Assembly: GCA_026874595.1 (NCBI GenBank)
Contig: CM049307.1
Coordinates: 46,497,678 to 46,561,677, forward strand
Reading direction: 5' to 3'
DNA length: 64,000 nt
Origin: Sipunculus nudus
Lineage: Eukaryota > Annelida > Sipuncula > Golfingiida > Sipunculidae
Of the stretch, positions 37,801 through 51,092 are shown in pieces. Made by a program: the position numbers and the translations under genes. The notes beneath the pieces were generated by a model. The model did not search any database and was not told the origin of the DNA. It worked only from the letters and a program-made list of their open reading frames with translations. Each line of letters starts with the position of its first letter. The first letter of the stretch is position 1.

Positions 37801-40800
37801 TGACATCTTCATTAATATTACCCCTGTGAAAAGGAAACCTCAATATTTACTTAATATGTGGAAACTATCATCTTCTTACAAGTTAAGAGTGCCACCAACA
37901 TGCAATGGACCTATCATTTGTGATTTTCAAACAAACTTGCAGAATTACACTGTTCTGGGTTTTGACATCAAAATTTCCATAGTGAGAGTATTGCAATTTT
38001 GTTCTTGATACTGATACCTAGACTAGGTAATACCTGGTACGGACAGCTGTAATAATTCACTGGTCAACTATGCATTGCAATACAAAGTCAGATGTCATAT
38101 CAGTATTGTCAGATGTCAAAGTAATTGAAAATATTGGTATGTTGATGATATATGACTATCAAACAGAACTACAACATCAAACGAGCAAGCTCCAGCATTC
38201 AATAATAGTCAGGGCTCTTTCATGAGTAAGGTGAAACATTGTTGGTTAGAAATAAGTTAATCAGCATATGATTCGTTAACCGCCACACAATCAAACCAAC
38301 TGAAGAAGCTGTTTCATTATTCATCATTCTTGGAGTGTGGAGGCAATGATGGAGAACTTCTAATATATGTGCTGATTATCTATATACTATTAAAATTGTC
38401 CTGTCTGTTTGTCCCACTAAACCTGCAGAAACGAGTCATGACAGTGCGCGTGTTTTGTTATCAGCGTCAGTCATGTGCCCTAACATACAGAATGCACACC
38501 AATTTGGCACTTCCACTTGCACACAGTTGAATTCTTGGCGGCATGATAACATGGCAGGTCTGTTGCACAAGATCACAGTGCTAAACATTGCTAACCTTCA
38601 CCTTGGCCCATTACCACAAAGACGTATATAGACTGGTTCTGTATCGACCACCAGACATTGCTACCTCACAGGTCTGAAAATTTCGCTACCTTACTAGGTC
38701 TGGCCACCCTTCCTCTGCAACGGGACCGAACGGGGCCCCATTATCTAGTAATTTTATAAAATCATGCATCATACTGTGAGTGAGGTATGATGAAGCATAA
38801 CATATTGTGAGATAATTAAGCCTTACCGCCCTAGTATTATGATATGCAAATCTAGAAAAATAATATTTTTGTCCAGTAACTTATTTTCACCCACCTCTTT
38901 GAATGTGATCAGGACTTTGATAATATGGCCCACAGGCATTCTCTGAAAAAGGTGTAATTTTTCACCAGGTAGGGGTGGGTTGTATTCTATTTTTGCTACA
39001 AAAATAAGAGTATTTTTGTATTAACACTATCAGCACATGAACCTCAGTCAATATTTTACAATTTCTATAAGCTTTGACCACTGTTGTACATGATGTTTAT
39101 GATTTCCAAATCATTTTTGAAAACACAAATTCTTAGTTACCCAAAATAATTGTTCCTCAACTGTCAACATTTAAGCTATTGTGCCAATCACAGCTTTACT
39201 TTTATAAATTGCAAGGCACACATCTCAGTGTCCAAACAATTAAAAAGTTTCAAATATAAATGTGAGAGTTAAAAAAGAAAATACCGGTATTGATAAGTTG
39301 GTGGCAAAAAAAAGGCAAGAGAGTATTTAACTATATGCTTAAGTGATCTTGTTTCACTGTATTAATGGGTTAAACCAATAAAGCTGATTAACAAGACATC
39401 ATATTTTACCTGCTTGGTGTGGAGGGAGGGCCATCACAACTCTTCTACATGTCAAGTGGTGTCCTCCTAATGTGGTCAATATCACAAAGTTTTCTCTCTG
39501 AAATTAATACATATATACTATCACTTGTGTTTCCTGGTAATCTATAATATGGAATCTGTCCCTAAAATTCTAACTATAAATCTATAAAAATGGCATTTAA
39601 AGAAACTGCATAGCAAATAGCTGGCACCTTTGAGACATAAAATATTAAAATGATGCAATACCCCAGTCACTATAAAAATGATTTTCTTTATATGACAGTT
39701 AATGAAAAATGCTCCAAACATCTAACTAGCCTGAGGGTAAGGAGTTCATGTGAGGTCCAGTCAGGTCATGCAAGCTCTGAATATGTGGAACGGAACATAG
39801 TTAAATTTGAATCTTAAAGTAAATAAGACAAAGTTAAACAGAAGATTTCTTTTAATTCAATCCTTGCAGCTACAAACTCTGTACATACCTGTTCTATTGC
39901 AACAACTGGTCTGCTGAGCAGAACCTTGCTAGTTCCAATCCTCTCCACCAGGCGCTGGCTAATTTGTTGAGCACCTCCCTGTAGGTATGGATGAAATTTT
40001 GTTGATGTCCATTAAATAGTGAAGTCAATTTTAATTTATTTGGAACAACATCAAGTTGTATCAGCTTATCTAATTTAAATTTTACAATTCTATTGCTTGT
40101 CTCAGCACTATCTCTATAAATAAAATATCTGAAGGTTTTCTGATAATTTATTTTTGCAAATGTCTGGTTAATTATAGTTCAATATTACACTGCTACCACT
40201 TTTATCTGTTAGGACTGTCATTAAAGTTTTACATGTCTAAACACATTTTATAATAATTGTGCAGCAAATAATATCTGAATTATATTTTCACTTTTTTAAT
40301 ATTTTAACCAAAAATAATATATTTTTTAAAACATTTCCATTCTTTAATTTTTATAAAATAAAATTTTAATTTTTTTTAAAGTTCAACAGACTGTACCTAT
40401 GACACTGCCATCAAGAACAAATTTGCATATGACCTTGTGATTATACCTTGATCTTGAACTCCTGACCCCCACAGTTAGGTTTGGCTGAGATAAGGGGGTC
40501 AAGGCCACCTGCAGCACTGGCATATAACAGATAGTACAGCATAGACATCTGATTAGGCTCAGCCCCGAATATACACCGTCCAGCTGCTGCTAAGGCATCA
40601 TGGGCTTCTGTAACCATGGTAATATTCAAATGTTAGTCTAGCTTTAAAAACATTCATATAATATCAATAAGTAAGACACTTGTGTTATTAACCATACAGA
40701 GTGTGGCACGATCATGATTTCTTTACTGTAGATAAGAATAATGCTGATAATCTTGACATTATTCTAATAGCCTTATTTATACGTCAATAGTGTTAATTGC

Positions 40801-43800
40801 TCAGCACCAGTAAAGAACAATGTGGATATTCCAATTACAGCATAAAGCATTATTGGTACATCTAGTCAAATTATCATTATATATTATCTTTAAATTTGGA
40901 AAGTATCCCAGATCTTTCTATTTTTCTGTTCAGCGACTGATATTAGCGCATGAAACTGAATCAATATCCAATGTTTGTGAGTTTCAAGTGAAGAATCTAA
41001 TGATTAATATTATGAATATTCCTTTTTCTCACTTTCTTCAACAGAATGAAGATGTCTAAGGCAGATTACCACATCCAAAAATAAATTATGCCTTATAATT
41101 TACAAGCCCTTATATATAAAGATACTTGTGATATTATTACTTACCATATGTTACATTATACTGACCTTTGTAACTGAGATGCTGTTTTGCATATTGATCT
41201 ACAGTGATGCTGTCTAGTTCCTGAGCAAGTGAACAAGTCAGAGGATTGGCCTCCTTTATCTCTTTGCGCAGTGCCTCGACCTATTTTGAAAACATGCAAA
41301 ACATATATGTATAAAATATGAAAACATCCCATATCCCAGGTTGCCTGATATATGTCTAGGTAACCATGGTCCTTTTGTAATACACAAAAATTTCAATTCT
41401 CATATATTAAAAATTTGTATCATGCTTTATGATCATTTCCAGAGAATCATGATCTATGCGTTGTTGTAGACTGATTTGAAATTGTACTTTTACTAATATC
41501 TATGACTGTCTACACATGGGCACAGTATCTTTATACTGTATGTCACATTCACCTACTTTGTTCATGAACATGTGTAGTTCTATGAGGGCCATCCATGGCA
41601 GGCTGGGGATGTCGGATTTATATGTACCAATCTTGCCGCTGCCAAGCTGCATAAACCTGTAACCATCATCGTACTGCTTGTACACCTCCAGGTCCAGTTC
41701 CTTCAGCAGTGACAGAATATGTGGCTGTGTGCTGTAACACAAAAATGTTGTCCTTCATTAAAATCATATACAGTGAAACCTGTGTTATGAGATCACCCCT
41801 GGGACTGGCCAAAAGTGGTCTTAATTCACAAGTGGTCTTATTAGACAGGTCAGGTATAACCAATATGCAGAAGTTAAAAGGCCACTAGATGTGAAATACC
41901 TTTTGCAAAACTCTGGTTCACCTGTAACTGTTGAATGCATTTGGATTATTTTGGCAAGGCCACTAAGTTATACACAGGAGCATTTAAACAAAATGAACGG
42001 TCTGTACATGGTAGGATCAGTGTTTTCTGGCCTATTTTTATAAACGGTTCAAGGGATTATCTACAATTAATAGACAGCAGACGTCAGTGTAGATCCTTTT
42101 AAGCTGCCATGCTTTGTTAAACATAAGTTTCCTCCTGAGACACACAGCACTAACAGCAGCTTATCTTGTGTAATTTTTTTCCAGGTGAAGGAGTGATATT
42201 CTAGCAGTTCCTCTGAACAGTCAAATGGACTAGTTATGACCAAACCACATATACAATTGCATACTAGACAAAGACATGTGATTGTATGAGTGTACCTGCC
42301 AACCCATTGTCCTCCAAGATCCCAGGCATCTAATCCACTGGCACTCTTTAAATCAACTGTCAAGGTCCTCCCACCAACACGATCTGTGCACAAACAAAAT
42401 ATCATTCATGAAACAGAGAGTTTAATATTATTCATGACTTTTCTTCAGATTCTCACTTCATGTGTACATTTTGTAGCTGGGTGAACAATTTAAGCTATCC
42501 AAATGGCTTTGTAAGTTAAGCTTGCTGTTTGGGTATTGGGTCAAGGGTTTAATTGCAAACATGGTTGGCTTTGTTTGTTTTACAATTGGTTTTTAAGCAT
42601 TTATGATGTTTACTTAAAAATCCTGAATAGCTATAAAAAATGACTGATAATCAGCAATAAAAACTGACTCAAGGATACATTTTATGTATATGTATTTTGA
42701 TATGGCTGAATACATATATATTTTCTTGATATTTGGGTATATATCCTTTTATCTGAAGTATGATTAGGAATATATAAAACTTAGCTGAAAAGGAATTTAG
42801 AAAATTATAAAAATTATATGCATATGTATAGCAAAATGTCATGCATTGTATCCATCTAGGTGGTATACAAGTGTAAGAGAAAATGTACAAATTATGAGGT
42901 ATCTTTACCTGCTTAGTTTTATATCATATAAAGGCCATTATGATCCATTTATTTTATGTGGATGGGATAAATTTAGTGAATGACTGTTACGCTGCAGGGG
43001 ATGCCATCTCCTGGCATAACAAAAAAAATCCAAACTGAAAAACAAAGAATATTTTTTATAAATATTAACTTAATTTCAATAAAATCTTTACCTTTCCCTA
43101 AAATGCCACATTTACATTTCATGCAATGTGTCCCTCAGTACCTAGATTAATATTTCATTAATCAAACAAAATTGAATACAGAAAAAATAAATTTTATTAT
43201 GGCTATTAATAATTATATTTGTAATTGTGGCATTTCTATAATTTATAATTCTTTATAAGGAATGTTTCCATGATTGTAATTTGACTTGTAAGCTATTATA
43301 TATGATGTGAATGCATTTAATGAACATGCCTTCTGTCACGATCACAGAATAGTAACTGCCTGACAGCAAGTCAATTAAAACAAGGGACCTATGGGTCACG
43401 GCGCTCAGCTGATCATGATTGAACTATTAATGTATCACCATTGTGATAATATATTTAGTCGACAAACCTTATGAATATCATGGACCTATTAGGCTATTAT
43501 AAAGGAATATAATGTCATATGTGAGTAAATAATGTATGAAATTACCTGACTGATGGATTAATATGGAGTAAATATAGTGGTTTATTTTTTATTTATTTGG
43601 GAGCTGTTGAAAATAGCAATATATTTGAGCAAATATGAATGCAATGACAGAACACTAAGCAGTGGTAGAATGATGATAAGGCTATTTGTTGAAGGATCTA
43701 TAGTGTATGGAAGTCCGCAAGATTTCAATTTGACATATATAATGTTATTATTAACTATGCTGAAGAGTGGATTTATGAATTGTGACTGTATGACATGATA

Positions 43801-46800
43801 TCTCTTAGGTCTTGACAAGGTACATTATATTGATGCCCACCACGTCTACATATTACACAATATTGACATAATTTCTGGCACGTACATAGGTAACAAACAG
43901 TTATACAATATATAAAAATATGATTCAACTTGTTCTCGTTTACTGAGGCTGACATTGGGATGGGGTTCGGAGAAGGAAACAGTGTGGAAACAGCAAGGAG
44001 GGTTGGATGTAGAGAGAAAAGGAGATAGAGTGAGAGGGACGGAGCATTCAACAGTACTTGAACACCTGGACGGTTAAAATCTAAAATATTATGAAATGTA
44101 AATAAAGTCTGAGAGAAAGAGGTAATCTAGGCTATGGTTGGTTGATATGATTGAAGAAATTGTTGCAAATAATATTTTAAGATCTGACCTTGCGTTTTCA
44201 TTGGATACCTTTTTGACAGGCTGTTGACAGTTCAACATTTTACACATTTGTCTAATGAGATCCAATTTTTTTTAATTTAAACTTTAATTAAACTTTTTTT
44301 TCTATTTTATGATATGTATACAGTTGCTATAAAATCCCCACTCCACAGGCGGAAGGACTTGATGGAGGGGGGGGGGGGGGGGGGTTACGATGGGAGTTAC
44401 AACGCCTCTGTCTCTCTGTATATATTTTCTTCAAATTATTAAATTTTATGCTATAGCAATAGCACTATTGTTGACAGTGCGAAGGAGCAAGGACTTAGTG
44501 GGGTGGGGGAAGGGGATGGTGGGAGTTACAATACCTTTGCATATACGTACAGGATATGAAATTTAATTAATTAGAGCTTACAGGAAAAAAAGTTTATTCA
44601 TAATTATTAAATATTTAAAACAGCCAGAAAGCTAGAGAAACAAAGCAAATAATTTTAATTCCCATTCTTCTGAGCCAGGAAATTATGAACAATTTTTACA
44701 TAAATTCCTTTTTTTATAACATCATTTTTTTCCAGGTTTGAAAATGTAACTATACATTTAGAGTATAACATATATATGTGAATATTTCAGTTGATTCACA
44801 TTTCTTAATTGCATCAACATATATATCTAATAAATTAGGTTTATGGTACCTCTCAACAGAATGGGGTGGAGGGAGGAAGGGAGGCATAGGGGTGAGAGAG
44901 AGAGAAAGAGAGAGAGAAAAAGAGAGCTAGAAAGAGAGAAAGGGAAAGAGAGAGAGGAGAAAGGCTCTCTGGTAATTACTGCCTGACCCAGCCTGACCCA
45001 GACACTCACAGAAGCAGTAGGCAAGGAGTGAAGGTGTTATGTAACAGCCTGGAACACTGTTAACCAATGACTTGATGTAAACATTCAAGACATGGTGCTA
45101 TAAATATGGGTCACTGTGCTCAGCTGAAGTTGACCTTGAAAGTAAAATCTAAAATAATAATGGAGATCAAGTCTAAGAGGAAAAGGTAATATATGCCATG
45201 GCTGGTTGACATGATTGGTTTGTATTGATGAGTGAGAAATTGTTGCAAATAATATTTTGTGACCAAACCATGGATTCTCTAATGTCAAAATTGAAGCATG
45301 TGAGCAGTTTGTGAACATAAGATGTATATTATTACCATGATCATTGGCTGGCTTTTTGATAATTTGTTGACAGTTCAGTAGTTTACACATTTGCTCAATT
45401 TGATATATTTTATATATTATTAAATATATGTATTTTTATTTTATAAAATGTATACAGTTGAAATATAACTGATGTCTCCAGTCCCCAGATGCAAGGACCT
45501 GGTGGTGGTGGTTGGGGGGGGGGGGGGGGGGGAGGGCTGGAATGATGGGAGTTACAACATCTCTGTATTAACATAGTGTATATACATATAGGATTTCCAC
45601 TTAATTCAACAATACTTACAGGATTAAATAGTTCATTCACAATTACATAATATTTAAAAAAGGACAGACAGACTGTTAGACAAACAAAGCTGATAATATA
45701 TTTTAATATTTTAAAGTTTTTCATCTGCAATATTACACATCTGAATACATAAATTGCTTTCAAATTTCAGACTTTAATGGCTTAAATCCATACACATACA
45801 GCATATGAAAGTTATTTCAACAGTGCTTAAAGGAAAAATTTCATAATTAGTATATATATTTAATGATAATTGAGAGATGATTGACAGACAAGAGCTGATC
45901 ACTTTATATTCCATTCTCCTGGGGCAAGAATATGTTTCAATATTAGATCTTAATGTTTTCTAATCCAATTATCTTTCAAATTGAAAAAATTGTACACATT
46001 TGCAATAATAACTAATGTCCCAGTGCACAGGTGACAGTGAGGTGCTAAGGATCAATGACAGCCGGGGGGGGGGGGGGGGGGGAAGAGATGGGATTAACAA
46101 CACTTTTGCATAAACATTCAGGGCAAACAAAGCCTGATCTCCATTTCTGCTGAGGCTCGAAAATAATGAACACATGTTTGTATTAGATCCTCATTTTTTT
46201 ATTTTAATTTTAATTTGTATACATTTCCAATATAACATATATTTCTGAATATAAACGTTGATTCATAATTCTAAATTGCATCATCATAAATCTCAATCTT
46301 GTCATGTAACACCACATCATGCAAACAAATGTATATTTATATATTCATGGGGGGGGAGGGGGTGTGATATGAGAACAATTGTACACCTGTCACAGCAGGG
46401 GATCTCCCCCAGTGACTGAAACAAATCAGGAACCCTGGCATAGCTGACTTCCAGTGACCTGGAGTGGCCTACCTGCATCTGGAACAAAGCAAGTGACTAC
46501 AATAGAGCCTCAAGATAAAATTTAATAACTAGCCTAATTTTCAACCTTTTAGTTTCAAATTTCAGATTTAAACACATTAAATACTTATGTTTACATTCTG
46601 AGAAAATTAAATCAACAGTACTCACAGGAAAAAAATTTGCCATGGTCAAAGTTGGGTAAAATTTCAGGTATTGATTTTATGTTTATGCAAATACCTTATA
46701 AAATTTACAAAATACAGATCTAATTTTGGGTATATTATTGAATCTTAATTAAACAAAGTTATATACTTGAAAAAAATTCTCTAGCTTCAATAATTTTCAT

Positions 46801-48315
46801 GTAACCTGAGTAAATATTTTTCCTGATTTTTTACAAAGTCAATTTTGTTTGTGCACATAACTTAAAACAATTACGCAATACTGACATCATTTCTGGCATG
46901 TGCGTAGCGAATGTATAGAAAAATATGTATATTATATATGATCAAAGTCAGATCAGTGGTTTTGATACTAGGCAGTCCTGAAGTGTAACAAAGGGTTTTT
47001 AATGAAAAAATGAAGTTTTTCATTAATATCTCGAAGGAATTAAGTTCTGGTGACCAAATTCTTGGCATGGTAGGGGATTTTGGAGACATCTTACTAAATG
47101 CCTAATTTAAGGAACTTTGAGCTGAAGCTGGGGAGCTGAGCTCTAGCAAACTGCATAACACTAGGTTGATGTAAACAATATGTGACATGGTGCTTGAAAA
47201 CTTGAATAAAATCTACAGTTTTTGATCAACTGGTTTCAAATTTTAAATGTTAACAGTTGAAATGCTAACAAAAACATGCTTTGAAAATTAAATCCACAGC
47301 AGTTACAGGAAAAAAAACGTGCCATGGTCAAAGTTGGGCAAAGTTTAAGGTACCAATTTTTTATTTTTGGTAATATTTTAAAAAATTTAAAAGATTTTGA
47401 TCAAATTTTGGGTATATAATTTAATTTTGATTAATAAAAGTTATATTACTGGAAAAAAAGTGCTTAGCTTTAACATGTTTTGTGTTAAGTGATCAAATTT
47501 TTTTCCTGATTATTTACAAAATGCATTATGTTTGGGCCCATAACTTTTTTAAATTATATAATACGGACCCAATTTCTGGCATGTACATAGGAACTATATA
47601 GAGGATTATTTATGGTAAATATGAGGAAAAACAGATGAGTGGTTTTGATATTAGGCAGTCCTGAAGTGTGAAAATAGGATTTTCATAAAAAATTGTGGTT
47701 TTTCCTTAATTTCTCAAAGGAACGAAGTCGCAAAGACCCAGTTTTCGGTTTGGTAGGAGATCTTGGGGATATCTAACATTATGCTGAATTTTGGATTCCT
47801 AGGTCTTACGGTTTCAAAACGTGCCACATCTACGGACGGACGGACGGACGGACGGACAGACAGACGGACGGACGACGGACAATGGACCACGACTATAGCT
47901 CAGATGACTTATAGTCAGCTGAGCTAAAAAGACAACTTAGCCGGACAAGTTCGAGATAAGATTTCTGTTAAAGATCAAAGTTTATACAGGCAATGACAGA
48001 CACGTTTAACACGAGGAAGTAATCCTCTTCAGATCTATTTTAAGAGAGCTGATTCCATATTTGGACCTGAGATAGCTTAACTTATCATTCAGACAAATCA
48101 TGTTGCACTGATCAACTCTCATATGAAACTTCAGGGCATTTGCAGATTTGTTTACACCGTAAATACCCTTATTATCGCTATCGCCTACCTTTGGCCTCTA
48201 ACACCAAGACGTTCAAGCCGGGGTCTTTTTTCAGCAAGTGAAATGCTGCAGCCAGTCCCGAGATTCCAGCCCCCACCACCACCACATCCGCATCCATCTC
48301 CCCCTTGTCGGTCAT
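34890..48315 (-). CDS. Monoamine-oxidase-like flavin amine oxidase, 11 exons, complete
   Basis: Exons (minus): 48315-48189, 42383-42296, 41731-41557, 41280-41166, 40607-40447, 39978-39889, 39497-39410, 38995-38895, 37280-37101, 36483-36296, 35181-34890. All introns are GT-AG and phases agree, giving 1605 nt and 534 aa (human MAO-A 527, MAO-B 520). Residues 11-49 form the FAD dinucleotide fold (VVVVGAGISGL, then EAKDRVGGRT). Also seen: GGQWVGSTQ (MAO GGSYVGPTQ), NCGGQEFK, FKEPFWRDRG, Lys308 (MAO-B Lys296), Trp406 (MAO-B Trp388) and HFAGTE (440-445). A C-terminal hydrophobic helix (about 505-526) matches the mitochondrial outer-membrane anchor. Gly415 and Pro416 replace the flavin-linking Cys397 and cage Tyr398, and Phe453 replaces Tyr435. 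It is probably a flavoenzyme with non-covalent FAD oxidising amines; the substrate is unknown. The 5.8-kb first intron is filled with repeats. Confidence 0.93.
36056..36369 (-). repeat. 168-bp tandem duplication covering the 3' part of MAO-like exon 10
   Basis: Copy 36224-36369 includes the last ~75 nt of exon 10, its donor and adjoining intron; copy 36056-36200 repeats it with a period of 168 bp. The outer copy keeps an open frame (CPVSIGTTGTMTSWVPGLRF) and an intact GTGAGATA donor. It encodes Cys (TGT) at the position of Gly415. An in-frame AG at 36214-36215 could act as an acceptor, but it is weak and would omit the first part of exon 10. Confidence 0.85.
38379..38748 (+). mobile_element. 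Short Helitron-like element in a MAO intron
   Basis: Begins TCTATATACTATTAAAATTG followed by GTCTGTTTGTCC, the usual 5' end style of animal Helitrons. It ends CTAG (38745-38748) just after a GC-rich CGGGGCCCC segment able to fold. It lies between A (38378) and T (38749), the Helitron target. At 370 bp it has no coding capacity, so it is non-autonomous. Confidence 0.7.
43383..47932 (+). repeat. Interspersed repeat family E, large copy filling MAO intron 1
   Basis: Starts GGACCTATGGGTCACGGCGC and ends TAGCTCAGATGACTTATAGT. Inside are at least four units with AAGGACYTGGTGG-like sequence, a long G-run (about 44368-44384, 45516-45532, 46064-46081, plus a broken one near 44500) and GATGGGAGTTACAAC. 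A second pair of ~660-bp units (about 46530-47190 and 47190-47820) carries CATGGTCAAAGTTGGGYAAA and TTTCTGGCATGTRCRTAG. A (GACG)n-type tail lies at about 47833-47877. A GA-rich microsatellite lies at 44895-44960. No ORF of note. Confidence 0.6.
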
Positions 48316-48771
48316 GACCTCAGTTTAATGTCAATCGATAACCCTATTGTTAAAAATAACCAGGCAACTTGAAGTTTACCTCCTGAAGAGTGCACGTAAC
48401 ATGAATAGTCATTTGACCTCTGACCTTTCGAGAGGGCTGTCACATGGGGCATAAGGATGCACGGCATTGGTTGGAAAGTTATCACTTGTTCTGCCGCTTT
48501 CAGACTTCGCTCTTTGAACCTTCGGACTGTAATATCACAAAGTTTCCGAGAGGTAATCGTTTGATCTTTGATGAATGTTAACTGGCGGAATGCCAGAAAC
48601 AGTGATAGAGCCATATATATGCTGAACGTGGCCTATGTGAAGTAGTTCACTTGTTTAACAGAAAGGCTTCATTATAGTTAACTCAACCCAGCGTGTTAAT
48701 TCTTAAGCTAAATGAAGGAGGCTTAATTTGTAATAAAATGGGTTTTTTTCACGAGTAAATAATTACCTCTA

Positions 48772-48972
48772 CAGAAGCGGATCCAGGGGAGGGGTCCCGG
48801 GGGGTCCGGACCCCCCCCCCCCCCCTTCTTCATCCGCTTTAAGCTTTTTTAAGGGTTTCAGACAAAATTTAGCGGCCTGGACGCCCCCTTTTTTCTGGAC
48901 CTGGTGATCTGGTTTTTTTTAGGTTGGAACCCCCCCCCCCCCCCCTTTTCCTAAATCCTGGATCCGCCCCTG
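48772..48972. mobile_element. Short hAT-like MITE with symmetric poly(C) runs
   Basis: Ends are imperfect inverted repeats: left CAGAAGCGGATCCAGGGG, right complement CAGGGGCGGATCCAGGAT. CTCTA directly repeated at 48767-48771 and 48973-48977 flanks it; this is shorter than the 8 bp of typical hAT targets, so superfamily assignment rests on the TIR style. C-runs of 15 or so lie near both ends (about 48790-48805 and 48931-48945). Confidence 0.7.
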
Positions 48973-49616
48973 CTCTATATATAAATCATTCGTCAAAAGT
49001 GCCTCAGTTTTACTCCCATTTTATTCTCGAATTACGGTACCAGTATGAAATTGAGGAACACTTGAGCACTGTAAAAAAAAAGGATATGAGAGGGACAGTC
49101 ATGCATACAATTTAAGCGCTATTCGATCGCCAGCTAATGCGCGGTTTAGTAGGCATATCTCTAATCGTTTTATATAGGCCTAACCTATTTTGTTAACTGG
49201 CCATTAAAATATTCGTGTGTATTTGCGTATCTGTACATTTCGTGCGTCTTTGGGTATTCGTATCTATATTGCCCCCCCCCCCCAAATATAATATATCGGA
49301 GGTAAATTTACAAATTTTATTGAAATGTCTCATGGTGGAAATTTAGATTATATAGAGAACACTGCCTGCGTGGAGGACTTAATTGATTCAGTCATGCATT
49401 TATTTAGAGGTTAATCTCGGGTCGTGTTAATCTTTCAGAGAAAATAAAAGAGACTTGCAAATTTAAGAGAAAATCTTGTGTCAAGAATGGTAAAAGATCT
49501 CGAACTAAAAGGATAGCCAAAAGGATAAGGATTTCAAGGAGAGGCCAAAATGCGTGTTGCATGGTAAAGAGATAGGCCCCCTACTAGATGTCGAATGAAA
49601 AATCTGAAGAACGATC

Positions 49617-49736
<120 letters not shown>

Positions 49737-50968
49737 TAAACGAGAACCTGGAATTCAGTCATCTCGCCTCTATCAAGAGATCGACTTCTCGCTTTTTTTG
49801 TTTAGTAAATGGTTTCGGCTGGAGTTTAGCTGGCAGAAAAGACAATCATTCATAGTTAAGAGGGTCAATGTTAACAGAGAAAACAACATTTAAGTTATCT
49901 GCTACCGGACGGTAGGAGGATTTATCCAAGGATCGACTGCTTTTAACCAGGATTGAACCCCTTCCCTTCATTACCACGGTTACCATTAAATTAACACAGG
50001 GATATTTGGAGGGAGTCACACCAGAGTTTACGAAGAAAGGTGTGGGGCCTCAAAGCCCTGATTGTAATCCGATTCGCTTAAGGAAAAAAGTTTACAGGGG
50101 AACGATGGGAACAATTAATGAACGGGCGTAAAAAGAGATATTTGCGTCGTGGGAGGAAAGTCCATTGAAAGAAATCCGTAAAACTAAAAGCATCTCTGAT
50201 GGGGGGGGGGGGGGGGGGGGGATAAAGTCTGCTTTTAGTTTTAGAGGAAAACAGAAATCGAAGCATTTTCGTCACAGGTTGAAATAACGATTAGTTGTTC
50301 TCTGATATTCCATTTTTTCGTATGCTATTTTGAATCTGCCAACACTCGCATAATGGGCAATCAATATCTTTGATATATTTTAAAGGTTCGCAGATAATAC
50401 CCAAATGTTAACACATGCGAATTGGTACATTTACCACTGAGATATTATGAGCAAAAAAAGGGGGGGGGGGGGTGGCTGGGGTGTTGGAGAGGGGCACCCG
50501 ATATAGATAAAGGCTGCGTAAATGCACAGGCCGAACGATATACATTATATTACTTCTGTTTGGCTTTAACCACTATATACATGAAAGGTAGGTCTAAATT
50601 GGTCGGTCAAATGAAACAATGTACACATTAAAGGGCCGTACGTTAGGCTGTCAACTATGTCAACTAATGCAGCCAAAAAAAACAAATGTATGCATGCAGG
50701 GGCCGATCGTCCGAAATACAGAGCGTGAGACCAACATAAAAATGTGACATAACCTGGACGAAGGGATTGAGTACATTTGCCAATATACACTAATCTGAAA
50801 TTCAAAAGGCCCAGACCACACTGACCCATGGGGACTCGGCATGCGCAAGTTTGCGAACATTCCCTCTCTCTTTCTCTCTCTCTCTCTATATATATAAATC
50901 AAGATTGTTGCTAAACCATGGGGTTTTAAAGTGCTCAACTAATACTAGGAGCTGTAATACATATATTT

Positions 50969-51092
50969 CAGGACTTAAACACACTTACTTGTGTTCGACA
51001 GCTCCGTTTCGTAAGGGCCCCTACGGGCCGTCAGGTTCCTGATGAGTGACGAAACAGAATTGTCGAACACGAGTAAGTGTGTTTAAGTCCTG
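50969..51092. mobile_element. Fold-back (hairpin) element with 44-bp stem
   Basis: Arms 50969-51012 and 51049-51092 are inverted copies starting CAGGACTTAAACACACTTAC, with only four mismatches in 44, all transitions that would remain G-U pairs in RNA. The 36-base loop contains two smaller inverted repeats (GCCC/GGGC, CAGG/CCTG). The flanks (ATATATTT and ATATAGTG) share only their first five bases. It may be a miniature transposon or a structured RNA source. Confidence 0.75.
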
